A stretch of DNA of 32,029 nucleotides, from positions 1 through 32,029 of the forward strand of contig UQOH01000016.1 of NCBI GenBank assembly GCA_900542625.1. The letters run 5' to 3'. The translations under genes and the position numbers were made by a program. Positions within the stretch are counted from its first letter, which is position 1, and every line of letters starts with the position of its first letter. Under the pieces are notes generated by a model. It was not told where the DNA came from. It did no database searches and was given only the letters and a program-made list of their open reading frames with translations. Of the stretch, positions 1 through 8,347 are shown in pieces. The DNA comes from an uncultured Fusobacterium sp. GTDB lineage: Bacteria > Fusobacteriota > Fusobacteriia > Fusobacteriales > Fusobacteriaceae.

Positions 1-453
1 ACTTTTAGAAAAAATTTTTTTATTTTGTACATTTGATTATTTTTTTATCTTTTTACTTAACTTTATTTTTTTAAATACTTTGTAATAATTTTTTAGTTTT
101 ATAAAGATTATTTTTTTATCATTTGACACAAAATTAATTGTTTTTTTACCTATTTTTTATAACTTTTTTTGATATTTATTTATTTTTTTCTTATTTTTTT
201 ATGATTTTTTTGTTTATGTTTTTCTGTCACTATGTCAGCAATGCAGAAAAAATATTTCGGTTTTATTACACTTGTACTTATTTTGATGTGCTTTTATTGT
301 TATTCTTTAATTTTACATGTTTTACATTAAAAACGATTTTTTAAACAGCTCTTTCCTTAAGATAACTTTACTCTTTTTTTCAAAAATTTTTTATATTTTT
401 TTAATGTATGGTCATTTTAAAACCACTTTTCATTTTTTATTGCCAAAAAAATA
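1..453. other. Gene-free AT-rich intergenic region
   Basis: This stretch is composed almost entirely of A and T with long T runs. The only open frame (138-344, plus) would encode a Phe/Tyr/Leu-rich low-complexity peptide with no ribosome binding site, which is what T-rich DNA gives by chance. I see no tRNA, structured RNA or convincing promoter. The hbd terminator closes its right edge. Confidence 0.6.
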
Positions 454-482
454 AAAGAGCCCATGAAACTCACAGGCTCTTT
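442..482 (-). terminator. Intrinsic terminator of crt-hbd
   Basis: The arms AAAGAGCC (454-461) and GGCTCTTT (475-482) form a stem that extends inward with wobble pairs. On the minus strand the stem is followed by TTTTATTTTTTT. It lies about 50 bases beyond the hbd stop codon, so it ends the crt-hbd transcript. Confidence 0.85.
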
Positions 483-534
483 AATCTTTATATTAGGTCT
501 AATAAAAAATATATCTTTTATTCTATTTTTTATC

Positions 535-1374
535 TTATTTAGAATAATCGTAGAATCCTTTACCAGTTTTTTGTCCTAATTGTCCTCCTCTTACCATTTT
601 TCTTAATAATGGATGAGGTCTGTATTTTGTGTCTCCCATTTCATTGTATAGAACTTCCATAATAGCAAGACAAACGTCTAATCCTATTAAGTCTCCTAAT
701 GCTAATGGTCCCATTGGATGGTTAGCTCCAAGTTTCATTGCTGCATCTATTCCTTCAACTGATGCAACACCGTCAGCATAAATTCCAACAGCTTCGTTTA
801 TCATAGGGATTAATATTCTGTTTACAACAAATCCTGCTGCTTCTTCTACTTGAACTGGTACTTTTCCGATTTCTTCAGATATAGCTTTTACTTTTTCAAC
901 CATTTCAACTGGAGTATTTAATCCTGCTATAACTTCTACAAGTTTCATAACTGGAGCTGGGTTAAAGAAGTGCATTCCAATTACTGGTCTGTCAAGTCCT
1001 GCACCGATTTCAGTTATAGAAAGAGATGATGTATTTGTAGCAAACATTGCTTCAGGCTTACAAATTTCTTGTAATTCTTTAAATGTTTGTTTTTTTATTG
1101 CCATATTTTCTATTGCAGCTTCAATTACTAAATCGCAGTCAGAACAGATTTCTTTTGTTCCAGTTGTAATTTTTGCTAATATTTCATCTGCAGCAGCTTG
1201 TTCCATTTTTCCTTTAGCTATTCTTTTTTCAAATCCTTTAGCTATTTTAGCTTTTCCGTTTGCTGCGAACTGCTCGTTGATGTCACATAAACAAACTTCA
1301 TATCCAGCTGTTTGTGCAAATGCTTGTGCAATTCCTGATCCCATAGTTCCTGCTCCGATAATACCTACTTTCAT
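535..1374 (-). CDS. hbd: 3-hydroxybutyryl-CoA dehydrogenase
   Basis: A 279-residue cytosolic enzyme that interconverts acetoacetyl-CoA and (S)-3-hydroxybutyryl-CoA with NAD(P)H, the usual length for the short bacterial form. The N-terminal Rossmann motif GAGTMG is at residues 7-12. The catalytic His135 (in HFFNPAPVMKLVEV) and Glu147 keep the 12-residue spacing of the family dyad, and GFVVNR with Asn185 is present. The C-terminal helical dimerisation domain ends at GFYDYSK. The start is an ATG with AGGAGG eight bases upstream. It lies 57 bp downstream of crt with no terminator between, so the two are cotranscribed. Together they catalyse consecutive steps of butyrate/crotonyl-CoA metabolism; thiolase, bcd and etf genes are not in the window. 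Confidence 0.95.
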   Translation of the reverse strand: MKVGIIGAGTMGSGIAQAFAQTAGYEVCLCDINEQFAANGKAKIAKGFEKRIAKGKMEQAAADEILAKITTGTKEICSDCDLVIEAAIENMAIKKQTFKELQEICKPEAMFATNTSSLSITEIGAGLDRPVIGMHFFNPAPVMKLVEVIAGLNTPVEMVEKVKAISEEIGKVPVQVEEAAGFVVNRILIPMINEAVGIYADGVASVEGIDAAMKLGANHPMGPLALGDLIGLDVCLAIMEVLYNEMGDTKYRPHPLLRKMVRGGQLGQKTGKGFYDYSK

Positions 1375-1431
1375 TTTAATCCTCCTGAAATTTTAATTAT
1401 TATTTGAACTTTTTAATTTTAATACAAACTA

Positions 1432-2208
1432 TTATCTATTTTTAAATCCTTCTACTTTTCTTTTTTCTAAGAATGCTGCCATTCCTTCTCTTTGGTCTTC
1501 AGATTCAAAACAACTTCCAAATAATTTTTCTTCGATTACTATTGCCTCATCCATTGGAGCATCTAATCCGTCATTAATAGCTTTTTTACAAGCTCTTACT
1601 GCGATAGGTGCATTTTTAGCTATTTTTCCGGCTAATTTTTTAGCTGCTGGCAATAACTCTTCCTGAGTATAAACTGCATTTACTAATCCTAATGCTTTTG
1701 CCTCTTCAGCTTTTACATTAACACAAGCATATATCATTTCTTTGGCTTTTCCTACACCGATAATTCTTGCAAGTCTTTGAGTTCCTCCAAATCCCGGAGT
1801 GATTCCTAATCCTACTTCAGGCTGTCCGAATAAAGCATTATCAGAACATATTCTGATGTCACAGCTCATAGCTATTTCGCATCCTCCACCAAGGGCAAAT
1901 CCGTTTACTGCAGCTATAACTGGAATAGGGAATGTTTCTAATTTTCTGAATACATCATTTCCTTTTTTACCAAAAGCCTCTCCTTCAGCTTTAGTTAATG
2001 TACTCATTTCTCCTATATCAGCTCCGGCTACAAATGATTTTTCTCCGGCTCCTGTTAATATAAGAGCTCTAGTTGTTTCTAAATCCACAGAATCTAAACA
2101 AGCGTTTAATTCGTCAAGAACACCGCTGTTAAGAGCATTAAGAGCTTTTGGTCTGTTTATAGTAATAACACCTACAAATCCTTCTTGCTCATAAGTTATA
2201 AAATCCAT
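1432..2208 (-). CDS. crt: Enoyl-CoA hydratase / crotonase
   Basis: A 258-residue crotonase-fold protein, the normal family length, that hydrates crotonyl-CoA to 3-hydroxybutyryl-CoA, the substrate of the adjacent Hbd. The oxyanion-hole regions FVAGADI (residues 59-65) and ALGGGCE (105-111) are intact. The two catalytic glutamates are Glu111 and Glu131 (in GQPEVGLG). The C-terminal EGMAAFLEKR segment is typical of short-chain crotonases. The start is an ATG with AAAGGAGG about seven bases upstream. It is the first gene of the crt-hbd operon, driven by a promoter near 2303-2331. The crotonase specificity is inferred from the Hbd neighbour; the fold alone would allow other acyl-CoA substrates. 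Confidence 0.93.
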   Translation of the reverse strand: MDFITYEQEGFVGVITINRPKALNALNSGVLDELNACLDSVDLETTRALILTGAGEKSFVAGADIGEMSTLTKAEGEAFGKKGNDVFRKLETFPIPVIAAVNGFALGGGCEIAMSCDIRICSDNALFGQPEVGLGITPGFGGTQRLARIIGVGKAKEMIYACVNVKAEEAKALGLVNAVYTQEELLPAAKKLAGKIAKNAPIAVRACKKAINDGLDAPMDEAIVIEEKLFGSCFESEDQREGMAAFLEKRKVEGFKNR

Positions 2209-2302
2209 GATAAACCTCCTTTTGAGTATGCTACGAAATTTTCTCCCAAACTCTTCATAGTCATTTTTGTTTTTAAAAGATTTTTAATACATGCATAATA
2301 TA

Positions 2303-2331
2303 GTTATACTTTTGTATCGACATTTAGTCAA
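2303..2331 (-). promoter_or_regulatory. Promoter of crt-hbd
   Basis: Reading the minus strand, TTGACT (2326-2331) and TATAAC (2303-2308) are separated by exactly 17 bases, a strong sigma-70-type promoter. The predicted start near 2296 leaves a leader of about 88 bases before crt. Confidence 0.75.
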
Positions 2332-2689
2332 GCAATACTTTATCTTTATAATTTTATGGTAATTTTTTTATCCCGCTTTGATTAAAGATTAATATTTTCT
2401 CTCTTAAATTTTTTTAATACTTTTATCATCTTTTCCCAGATAATGACATTATACCGCAAAAATCAATATTTTTGAAATATATTTTTTATATATTTTAAAA
2501 GTTTCATTCTGTTTTTCTATCAAACGTTTATTTTTTAACCACTTTTTAAAATTCATTGGTATTTATATATTTTCTAAATTTTGGTAAAAAATTAAGAGAT
2601 TATTTTTTTATCATTTTTTAATTTTTAGACATAATTTTGTCCCTAAATTTACAAAATCTTAATTTTTTATCTGTATCTATGAGTTTTTT
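2332..2689. other. AT-rich intergenic spacer
   Basis: This stretch lies between the crt promoter and the galactitol PTS terminator. It is almost pure A/T with scattered T runs. I see no open frame with a ribosome binding site, no RNA gene and no convincing repeat. Confidence 0.55.
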
Positions 2690-2729
2690 TATAAAAAAAG
2701 ACAGAAATGTTAAGAATCATCTCTGTCTT
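2690..2729 (-). terminator. Intrinsic terminator after the galactitol PTS operon
   Basis: On the minus strand AAGACAGAGATG pairs with CATTTCTGTCTT (one wobble pair; arms at 2718-2729 and 2698-2709), followed by a run of seven T. It lies about 20 bases after the EIIC stop codon. Confidence 0.88.
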
Positions 2730-2751
2730 AATTATTCTTTATCTATAATTT

Positions 2752-4098
2752 TTATTGGTTGATTTCATTTTTTAATCTTATGTATCTCTGTCTTGTTACA
2801 AAAAGTCCAAATATATAGATTACTAGAATTACGACAAATCCTACTGTATTAGCTGAAATCAAATCTCTATCAAATATACTTGTAAATAAGTAAGTTATTG
2901 GCGAACCACCTTGATCAAGAGAACCTATATTTGCAGCATTAGCAGCTCCTGCATTTTTAGCAAGAATAGTATGGAAATCTATTGTTCTATTAGAAATCCA
3001 AATTGTTATATACATAATTATACTTCCTGAAATAATTGTTCTAAATAAATTTCCTCTATGAACTCCTACTCCCATTGCTACAAAGAATCCTATTGTAGCT
3101 AAATCTCCAAATGGAAGCACTCTGTTTCCTGGAACTATAAGTGCAATTAATAAAGTTAATGGTATAAATATTAAACTGGCTGACACTACTGATGGTTCTC
3201 CAAGAAGAAGAGCTGGATCAAGTCCAATTAAAAATCCTTGTCCTTTAAATTTAGAAGTAAGTTTTTGTTTAGCTATTTCTGATAAAGGAAGAAGTCCTTC
3301 CATAATAGGTTTTACTACTTTTGGCATTAAATACATAACTGATGCAACTTCTACTCCTAACTGAAGAATTCTTTTTAAATCATAATCAGCTAAAACACCA
3401 ATTAAAATTCCAAGAATAAGTCCTGTTACTACAGGCTGTCCAAACACTCCAAATTTTTTCTCTAAATCTTCTGATGTAAAATGTATTTTATTAAGCCCTG
3501 GTATTCTGTCTATTATCATATCAACTAAAACTGCAAACGGACCACAATATGCTGATGTTCCGTGAGGAACTGCTATTCCTTCAAGTCCAAAATAATCTTC
3601 TGCGTCATAAGAAAACCAATCTCCAAGTTTATATGCAATAATTGCATGAACAGCCACTCCAAGTAATCCCACAAAATAGTTGTCTGTTGCTACATAAGCT
3701 ATTGCACCTGTAAATGTCATATGCCATATATTCCATATATCTACATTTATAACTCTTGTCATTTTTGTAAAAATCATAACAAGGTTAATTCCCACAGCTA
3801 ATGGAATAGCTGTAAGAGCTATACTTGATGCCCAAGTTAAAGGTGATGTTCCCGGCCATCCTAAGTCAATAACATCAAGATTAAGATTGAAATTTTCTGT
3901 CATGGCTTGAGCTGCTGGTCCAATACTCTTCTGCATTAACCCTACAACAAGTCCTATTCCAATAAATCCTATTCCTATTTTAATTGATGTCGAAAAAGCT
4001 CTGCCTGGTTTAAGTCCTAGGCACACTCCAAATAAAAATATTATTAACGGCAGCATTACAGTAGGTCCTAAATCAAGAATATATTTTACAAAATTCAT
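2752..4098 (-). CDS. gatC: PTS galactitol-family transporter subunit EIIC
   Basis: A 448-residue polytopic membrane protein with about eleven hydrophobic segments. It is the sugar channel of a Gat-family PTS, moving galactitol inward for phosphorylation by the EIIB subunit. Recognisable GatC features are the N-terminal GPTVMLPLIIFLFG, the conserved GLDPALLLGEPSVV loop, and IVPGNRVLPFGDLATI. It is the last gene of a minus-strand operon after EIIB and EIIA, 27 bp from EIIA, with GGAGGTAAGG just before the ATG. The galactitol assignment rests on the family match and on gatD, a tagatose kinase and gatY in the same locus; sequence alone could not exclude another hexitol or pentitol. Confidence 0.88.
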   Translation of the reverse strand: MNFVKYILDLGPTVMLPLIIFLFGVCLGLKPGRAFSTSIKIGIGFIGIGLVVGLMQKSIGPAAQAMTENFNLNLDVIDLGWPGTSPLTWASSIALTAIPLAVGINLVMIFTKMTRVINVDIWNIWHMTFTGAIAYVATDNYFVGLLGVAVHAIIAYKLGDWFSYDAEDYFGLEGIAVPHGTSAYCGPFAVLVDMIIDRIPGLNKIHFTSEDLEKKFGVFGQPVVTGLILGILIGVLADYDLKRILQLGVEVASVMYLMPKVVKPIMEGLLPLSEIAKQKLTSKFKGQGFLIGLDPALLLGEPSVVSASLIFIPLTLLIALIVPGNRVLPFGDLATIGFFVAMGVGVHRGNLFRTIISGSIIMYITIWISNRTIDFHTILAKNAGAANAANIGSLDQGGSPITYLFTSIFDRDLISANTVGFVVILVIYIFGLFVTRQRYIRLKNEINQ

Positions 4099-4125
4099 CT
4101 CCTTACCTCCAAATATTTTTAATGT

Positions 4126-4587
4126 TTATTTCAAATAACTTTCCAATATTTTTTTCATTTCTTTACTATTCTCTGCATTATAAATTTCTTTCAATAATTC
4201 TTCATTTTGAAGAAGATTAGAAATTTGTACTAAAAAATCTATATGAGAATCGTGATCTTTTATTATTATTCCAAAAATTATTTTTGACTTTATTATTTTA
4301 TCCTCTTCAGAATCTTCAAACTCTATTCCTTCTTCTGATGTTATTACATACATTGTATTAACTTTTGCATATTTTGCATCAACATGGGGTATTGCCACTG
4401 TATAAGATGTTGTAGTTATGCCTGTTGGATACATTTTTTCTCTTTCTGTTATAGCTTCCACATAATTTCCTGCCACATAACCCTTTTCTATTAATAGTTT
4501 TCCCATTTCTTCAAAAAGGGAAAATTGATTTTTTAAATTAACATTCTTTTTAAATAATTTTTCATCTAAAAAAAAGTTTTTTACCAT
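4126..4587 (-). CDS. gatA: PTS galactitol-family subunit EIIA
   Basis: A 153-residue cytosolic EIIA of the fructose/mannitol/galactitol superfamily that takes phosphate from phospho-HPr and passes it to EIIB. The phosphoacceptor is His68 in AIPHVDAKY, within the typical region that follows GITT. Length is normal for a stand-alone EIIA. The start is an ATG with GAGGAGAG upstream. It is 42 bp downstream of EIIB and 27 bp upstream of EIIC, all on one strand, as expected for a three-protein Gat permease. Confidence 0.88.
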   Translation of the reverse strand: MVKNFFLDEKLFKKNVNLKNQFSLFEEMGKLLIEKGYVAGNYVEAITEREKMYPTGITTTSYTVAIPHVDAKYAKVNTMYVITSEEGIEFEDSEEDKIIKSKIIFGIIIKDHDSHIDFLVQISNLLQNEELLKEIYNAENSKEMKKILESYLK

Positions 4588-4629
4588 TTTTCTCTCCTCT
4601 ATAAAACTGTTCTTTAATAATTTTTCTCT

Positions 4630-4914
4630 TTAGTTTTCTTCTGTTAGAAGTTTTTTTATTTTTTCTTCAAGAACCTCTACACCAATTCCTGAAACAAAAG
4701 GCATTCCATGAAGTAAAGGAACTCCATAATCTGTTTTTACTTTAGAAGTCGTTACTATAAAATCTATTTTATCCATAAAAGCATCTATTTCACTTATTCT
4801 ACACTGAACTATTTCTATTGGTATGTTTACTTCTGCTGCTATCTCTTTAATTTTTTCTCCTGCTATTGTTGATGTTGCAACTGCTCCTCCACACGCCACT
4901 ATTACTCTCTTCAT
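4630..4914 (-). CDS. gatB: PTS galactitol-family subunit EIIB
   Basis: A 94-residue cytosolic phosphocarrier. The active-site loop VACGGAVATST places the phosphorylated cysteine at Cys8, followed by the Gat-type sequence in which the chain receives phosphate from EIIA and gives it to the sugar bound by EIIC. Its ATG overlaps the regulator's TGA stop (ATGA), and its ribosome binding site GGAGGAG lies inside the end of the regulator gene, which implies translational coupling. Confidence 0.9.
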   Translation of the reverse strand: MKRVIVACGGAVATSTIAGEKIKEIAAEVNIPIEIVQCRISEIDAFMDKIDFIVTTSKVKTDYGVPLLHGMPFVSGIGVEVLEEKIKKLLTEEN

Positions 4915-7007
4915 AATTCTCCTCCATTTTTTCTTCCATTTATTCTATTTAAAATTCCCAATATCTCTTTCTCTGTTTTACACTCTCTGAAAATACTTTC
5001 AATTTTACATTTATCTATTAAATATTTTAAATTTAATAGAGAATCTCTGTGTTCTTTTCCATCTGAACTTGCAAGAAATATTATATTTTCTACTTTTACT
5101 ATATTTTCATCATATTCTAAATTCAAAGGAGTTTTTAATTTTATAAAACTGTAATCTGTTTTTATTACATTTTTAAAGTTATCAGAATGAGGAAGAATTG
5201 TATTAGGCCCTATAAGCATGTATGGCCCTTGTTTTTTAAATACTTTTACACAGCTGTCTATGTATTCACGATTTATACTTTTATTTTCTATTAAAAGTTC
5301 ACCTGCTATTTTTATTCCTTCCTCGAAACTGTTTATTTTTTGAATTATTTTTATTTTTTTACTATTTATAAACTCTTTAAATTCCTTTTTTTCAGTCTTT
5401 TGTTCAAACATATCTTGAAAATTAATATTAAATAAATCTGCAAGATCTTTTTTCAATCTTTCTTCATTTTCTATTTTGCAGTTCTTTTTAATTATATCGA
5501 TAAACATATCATAATAATCACTTACTGTAAGTTCTTTTAAGCCGCTCTCTCTTAATTTATTTATATCTTCTATTCCTAAAAGAGGACTTACTGTTATTAT
5601 TGGAATATCTGTATCTATCTCTTCAAGTTTTATCGTAGTTACAATCAAATCTATCTCTTCTTCCAAAAGAATTTTTTGATTAAGTTCATGCGCCGGAAGA
5701 GTTTTAACAATTATCACATTAAATTTTTCTTTCAACCTTGCTTCCAACACTTTAGAAACTCCATATCCAAAACTACACAATATTATAATTCTAGGTATTT
5801 TATTAATTCTATATTTTTTTATAGCTAACTTAAAAAATACTGTCAGATAACTAAGTTCATCGTCATCAACTTTACATTTTATAAATTTTTCTAAAATATT
5901 AATATTATTTTTCAAGGCAGTAAAAATTTCAGGAGATTCTTCAATTATCTCTCTTGTTATACTGTTTTCCAGTTTTATACCTTTTCTTATTCTATAAACC
6001 ATTGGTTTTAGATGATTTAATATTCCTTCAAAAAGCTCTGCATCTTTTTCAAAATCTACATTCAGTTCTTTTTCAACACCTTCTATAATTTTATCTACTA
6101 TAGTTTCAATATGTATCCAGTTTTCATAAAATGAATATTTAAAATTATAAGAATGACTTCCCAAGAAATATTCCGTTAAATTTAAAATCTCAAAATCATA
6201 AATATAGTTTTTAAACTCTTCTTTATATTTTTCCATAACTTTTTTTATAATTTTATATTCTTCTGTATTTCTTAAAAATTCTACATTTTTTATATTTTCT
6301 TTTTTAAAAGGAGTTTTATCCATTCTCTTTAAAGTCAAAGCTAATGTGTATTTCATTATATTAAAAGCATCATCTGATACTATAATATTTAGTTTTTTTG
6401 AAATTTGTTTCAATAAATTTTTTAAACCTTTAAAGTCAACTGTAGAGAAATAACTGTCTATTATTTTATTTATAGCTTTATCTGTTAAATTTAAATTATT
6501 GGAATTAATCTTATATTTTACAATATTTTTAAGCATATAGTTTCTTATTTTGTCCTCTGTTGCTTCCAAAACTGTAAAATATTTTCTATTTATTATATTT
6601 ATATCCAATTTATAAAATTCTTCTCTTAACAGTTTCCAATCTTTTTTAAATGTTGATTCACTTATATCAACCAGGTTTTGGTAATTTTCCCAATAAAATT
6701 TTTCTTCAGTAAAAAGTAAAAAATTAATTAAGATTTCTAATCTTTCCTCTTGAGTATAAATATATGGATTAAATTTAGGAAAAATACTTCTTTCTTCTAA
6801 TAACTTCAAATCTCCAATAAACTCAACAAAATTTTTCTTCAATATAATTTCTATAGCTATTTTTTCTTGCTTAAAATATTCATTTAAATTTTTTATTTTG
6901 TATCTTACAGATCTTTCAGACAAATTAAGGTTTTTTGATAACTCTTCCAATGTCCTGTTTTTTAAAGCTATTTCTTTTAATAAATTTTCTTCTTTTATTC
7001 CTATCAT
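4911..7007 (-). CDS. PRD-domain transcriptional activator of the galactitol operon
   Basis: A 698-residue regulator of the MtlR/LicR type. Order of domains, numbered from the chosen start: N-terminal helix-turn-helix (about 10-45, LEELSKNLNLSERSVRYKI), a second winged region, PRD1 (about 190-300), PRD2 (about 300-400, His332 in NHLKP), an EIIB-like domain with Cys411 (ILCSFGYG), and an EIIA-like domain with His607 (ILPHSD). It lacks the RNA-binding CAT domain of true antiterminators, so it should bind DNA. The second PRD2 phosphorylation site is Phe391 where the paralogue at 28532 has His. I chose the ATG at 7007: the GTG at 7049 has no ribosome binding site, while AGAGAG precedes 7007. It sits between gatD and the PTS genes, so phosphorylation by the PTS probably tunes galactitol induction. 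A TGATAAAAT element upstream may be a weak promoter of its own. Confidence 0.85.
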   Translation of the reverse strand: MIGIKEENLLKEIALKNRTLEELSKNLNLSERSVRYKIKNLNEYFKQEKIAIEIILKKNFVEFIGDLKLLEERSIFPKFNPYIYTQEERLEILINFLLFTEEKFYWENYQNLVDISESTFKKDWKLLREEFYKLDINIINRKYFTVLEATEDKIRNYMLKNIVKYKINSNNLNLTDKAINKIIDSYFSTVDFKGLKNLLKQISKKLNIIVSDDAFNIMKYTLALTLKRMDKTPFKKENIKNVEFLRNTEEYKIIKKVMEKYKEEFKNYIYDFEILNLTEYFLGSHSYNFKYSFYENWIHIETIVDKIIEGVEKELNVDFEKDAELFEGILNHLKPMVYRIRKGIKLENSITREIIEESPEIFTALKNNINILEKFIKCKVDDDELSYLTVFFKLAIKKYRINKIPRIIILCSFGYGVSKVLEARLKEKFNVIIVKTLPAHELNQKILLEEEIDLIVTTIKLEEIDTDIPIITVSPLLGIEDINKLRESGLKELTVSDYYDMFIDIIKKNCKIENEERLKKDLADLFNINFQDMFEQKTEKKEFKEFINSKKIKIIQKINSFEEGIKIAGELLIENKSINREYIDSCVKVFKKQGPYMLIGPNTILPHSDNFKNVIKTDYSFIKLKTPLNLEYDENIVKVENIIFLASSDGKEHRDSLLNLKYLIDKCKIESIFRECKTEKEILGILNRINGRKNGGEL

Positions 7008-7089
7008 ACATTTCACTCTCTTAAAAAATTTTTTATTTAATTTTATCACATTTCACAAAATATAATTTTACTTAAATATCTTTGCTCTT

Positions 7090-8103
7090 CTAAAATTTAA
7101 TCAAAATTTTTCCTTGAATTTCTTTTTTTTCAAGTTTTTTTACATAACTTGGAAACTCTTCAATAGAACATACAGCTTCTGCTAATTTATCTATTTTTAC
7201 TCTTTTTTTCTTAAATAAAATATTTGCCAATTCCCATTCTTCTCCAGGAAAGATATTTGAATAATTCATCCAAGATCCTAATACAGTAAGTTCTTTTCTG
7301 TTTATATTTTCAAATTCTGATGGAGTATATTCAACATTTCCATGAGGTGTTCCTATAAACAGAACTGTTCCTTTATTTCCTACAATTGAAAGTGCTTTTT
7401 TAAAATTACTGGGAACTCCAGAAGTTTCTATTACAAGTTCATAATCTTTAAGTTCTTCTTTACTTGATAAAGGATTATTTGTATGTGTTGCCCCAAGTTC
7501 TTTTGAAACTTTCAATTTTTCATCGTTGATATCCACAGCCATAATCTCTTTTTGAATTGATGAATGAACACATTGAAGAACCAGCTGCCCTATTGTTCCC
7601 ATTCCTAAAATAGCTACTTTTTTTCCTACAGGATAATCTAAAAGTTTTAGTCCATGTAACGCTACTGTTAAAGGCTCAAAAAAAGCCCCTTCTTTTAAAT
7701 CTACTCCCTCTGGAAGAATTACTGCATTTTTAGCAGGAACTACAACGTATTCTGCCCATGCTCCATTTTTTCTTGAGCCTATAAATGAATAATATCTGCA
7801 TTGAGAAAAATGTCCTTTTTTACAATCTTCACAAACCATACAAGGTTCCAAAGGAGCTACAGCTATTTTATCGCCTTCTTTTATATTTGTAACATTTTTA
7901 CCAATTTTAGAAACTATTCCTGAAAACTCATGTCCTAATACTATCGGATAAAATCTTGCTCCATTACTGAATAATCTTGGAATATCTGATCCACATACAC
8001 CTGAATATTTTACTTGAATTAAAATATCATCATCTTTTATTTCAGGTATCGGCAGATCTTTTATTTGTACATTATTATTACTTTCCAGCACTGCTGCTTT
8101 CAC
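7090..8103 (-). CDS. gatD: Galactitol-1-phosphate 5-dehydrogenase
   Basis: A 337-residue zinc-dependent medium-chain dehydrogenase that oxidises galactitol-1-phosphate to tagatose-6-phosphate with NAD. Catalytic zinc ligands are Cys37, His58 and Glu59 (GVCGSD, GHEF). The structural zinc site is Cys88, Cys91, Cys94 and Cys102. The NAD motif GMGTIG is at 167-172. Stretches such as PRLFSNGARFYPI and LTVLGSWMNYS are close to what I remember of the E. coli enzyme GatD, which makes this more specific than a generic sorbitol dehydrogenase call. The start is GTG with AGGAGG eight bases upstream. It is the first gene of the minus-strand galactitol operon. Confidence 0.9.
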   Translation of the reverse strand: MKAAVLESNNNVQIKDLPIPEIKDDDILIQVKYSGVCGSDIPRLFSNGARFYPIVLGHEFSGIVSKIGKNVTNIKEGDKIAVAPLEPCMVCEDCKKGHFSQCRYYSFIGSRKNGAWAEYVVVPAKNAVILPEGVDLKEGAFFEPLTVALHGLKLLDYPVGKKVAILGMGTIGQLVLQCVHSSIQKEIMAVDINDEKLKVSKELGATHTNNPLSSKEELKDYELVIETSGVPSNFKKALSIVGNKGTVLFIGTPHGNVEYTPSEFENINRKELTVLGSWMNYSNIFPGEEWELANILFKKKRVKIDKLAEAVCSIEEFPSYVKKLEKKEIQGKILIKF

Positions 8104-8170
8104 GTTTATACCTCCTGATTTTTAATATTTGAAATTTTATATAAATTTTCATTTTCTGTTTGTTGATATG

Positions 8171-8205
8171 ATTATATTCTAAAAATTTCAAATAAAAAAG
8201 TGTCA
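8171..8205 (-). promoter_or_regulatory. Possible activator-dependent promoter of gatD operon
   Basis: On the minus strand TATAAT (8171-8176) lies about 70 bases upstream of gatD. No good -35 box sits 16-18 bases away; the nearest, TGACAC at 8200-8205, is 23 bases off. A good -10 with a poor -35 fits a promoter that needs an activator, here presumably the PRD regulator encoded in the same operon. This is inference. Confidence 0.35.
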
Positions 8206-8230
8206 TTAATTTCATTTTTTTTGAAACATT

Positions 8231-8260
8231 TTGTACTAAAAATTATTTTTTCTGTATGAT
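8231..8260 (+). promoter_or_regulatory. Probable promoter of the kinase-aldolase operon
   Basis: TTGTAC (8231-8236) and TATGAT (8255-8260) are 18 bases apart, about 85 bases upstream of the kinase gene. It is divergent from the gatD promoter region, so one regulator could serve both directions. Confidence 0.5.
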
Positions 8261-8290
8261 AATATTTCTTTAAAATAGAATTTATACATA

Positions 8291-8327
8291 GAAAAGAGTT
8301 TATAAAATAATATATTATTCTCTTTTC
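8291..8327. repeat. Nested inverted repeat in the lacC-like gene leader
   Basis: GAAAAGAG (8291-8298) and CTCTTTTC (8320-8327) are perfect inverted arms. Between them lies a perfect 14-base palindrome, AATAATATATTATT (8306-8319). It falls downstream of the predicted transcription start and just before the ribosome binding site. It could be an operator or an RNA hairpin in the leader. AT-rich palindromes arise easily by chance here, so the function is uncertain. Confidence 0.45.
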
Positions 8328-8347
8328 AAGAATAGGAGGTTATTTTA

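Noticed and set aside
138..344. 68-codon open frame in the AT-rich left end
   Set aside because: Phe/Tyr/Leu-rich low-complexity product with no ribosome binding site; expected by chance in T-rich DNA.
1799..2194. 131-codon frame antisense to crt
   Set aside because: Mirror of a well-conserved crotonase gene; no ribosome binding site and Pro/Ser-rich artefact composition.
4911..7007. RNA antiterminator role for the BglG-like regulators
   Set aside because: Both regulators have an N-terminal helix-turn-helix and lack the CAT RNA-binding domain; I see no matching RAT-type terminator in front of the PTS genes.
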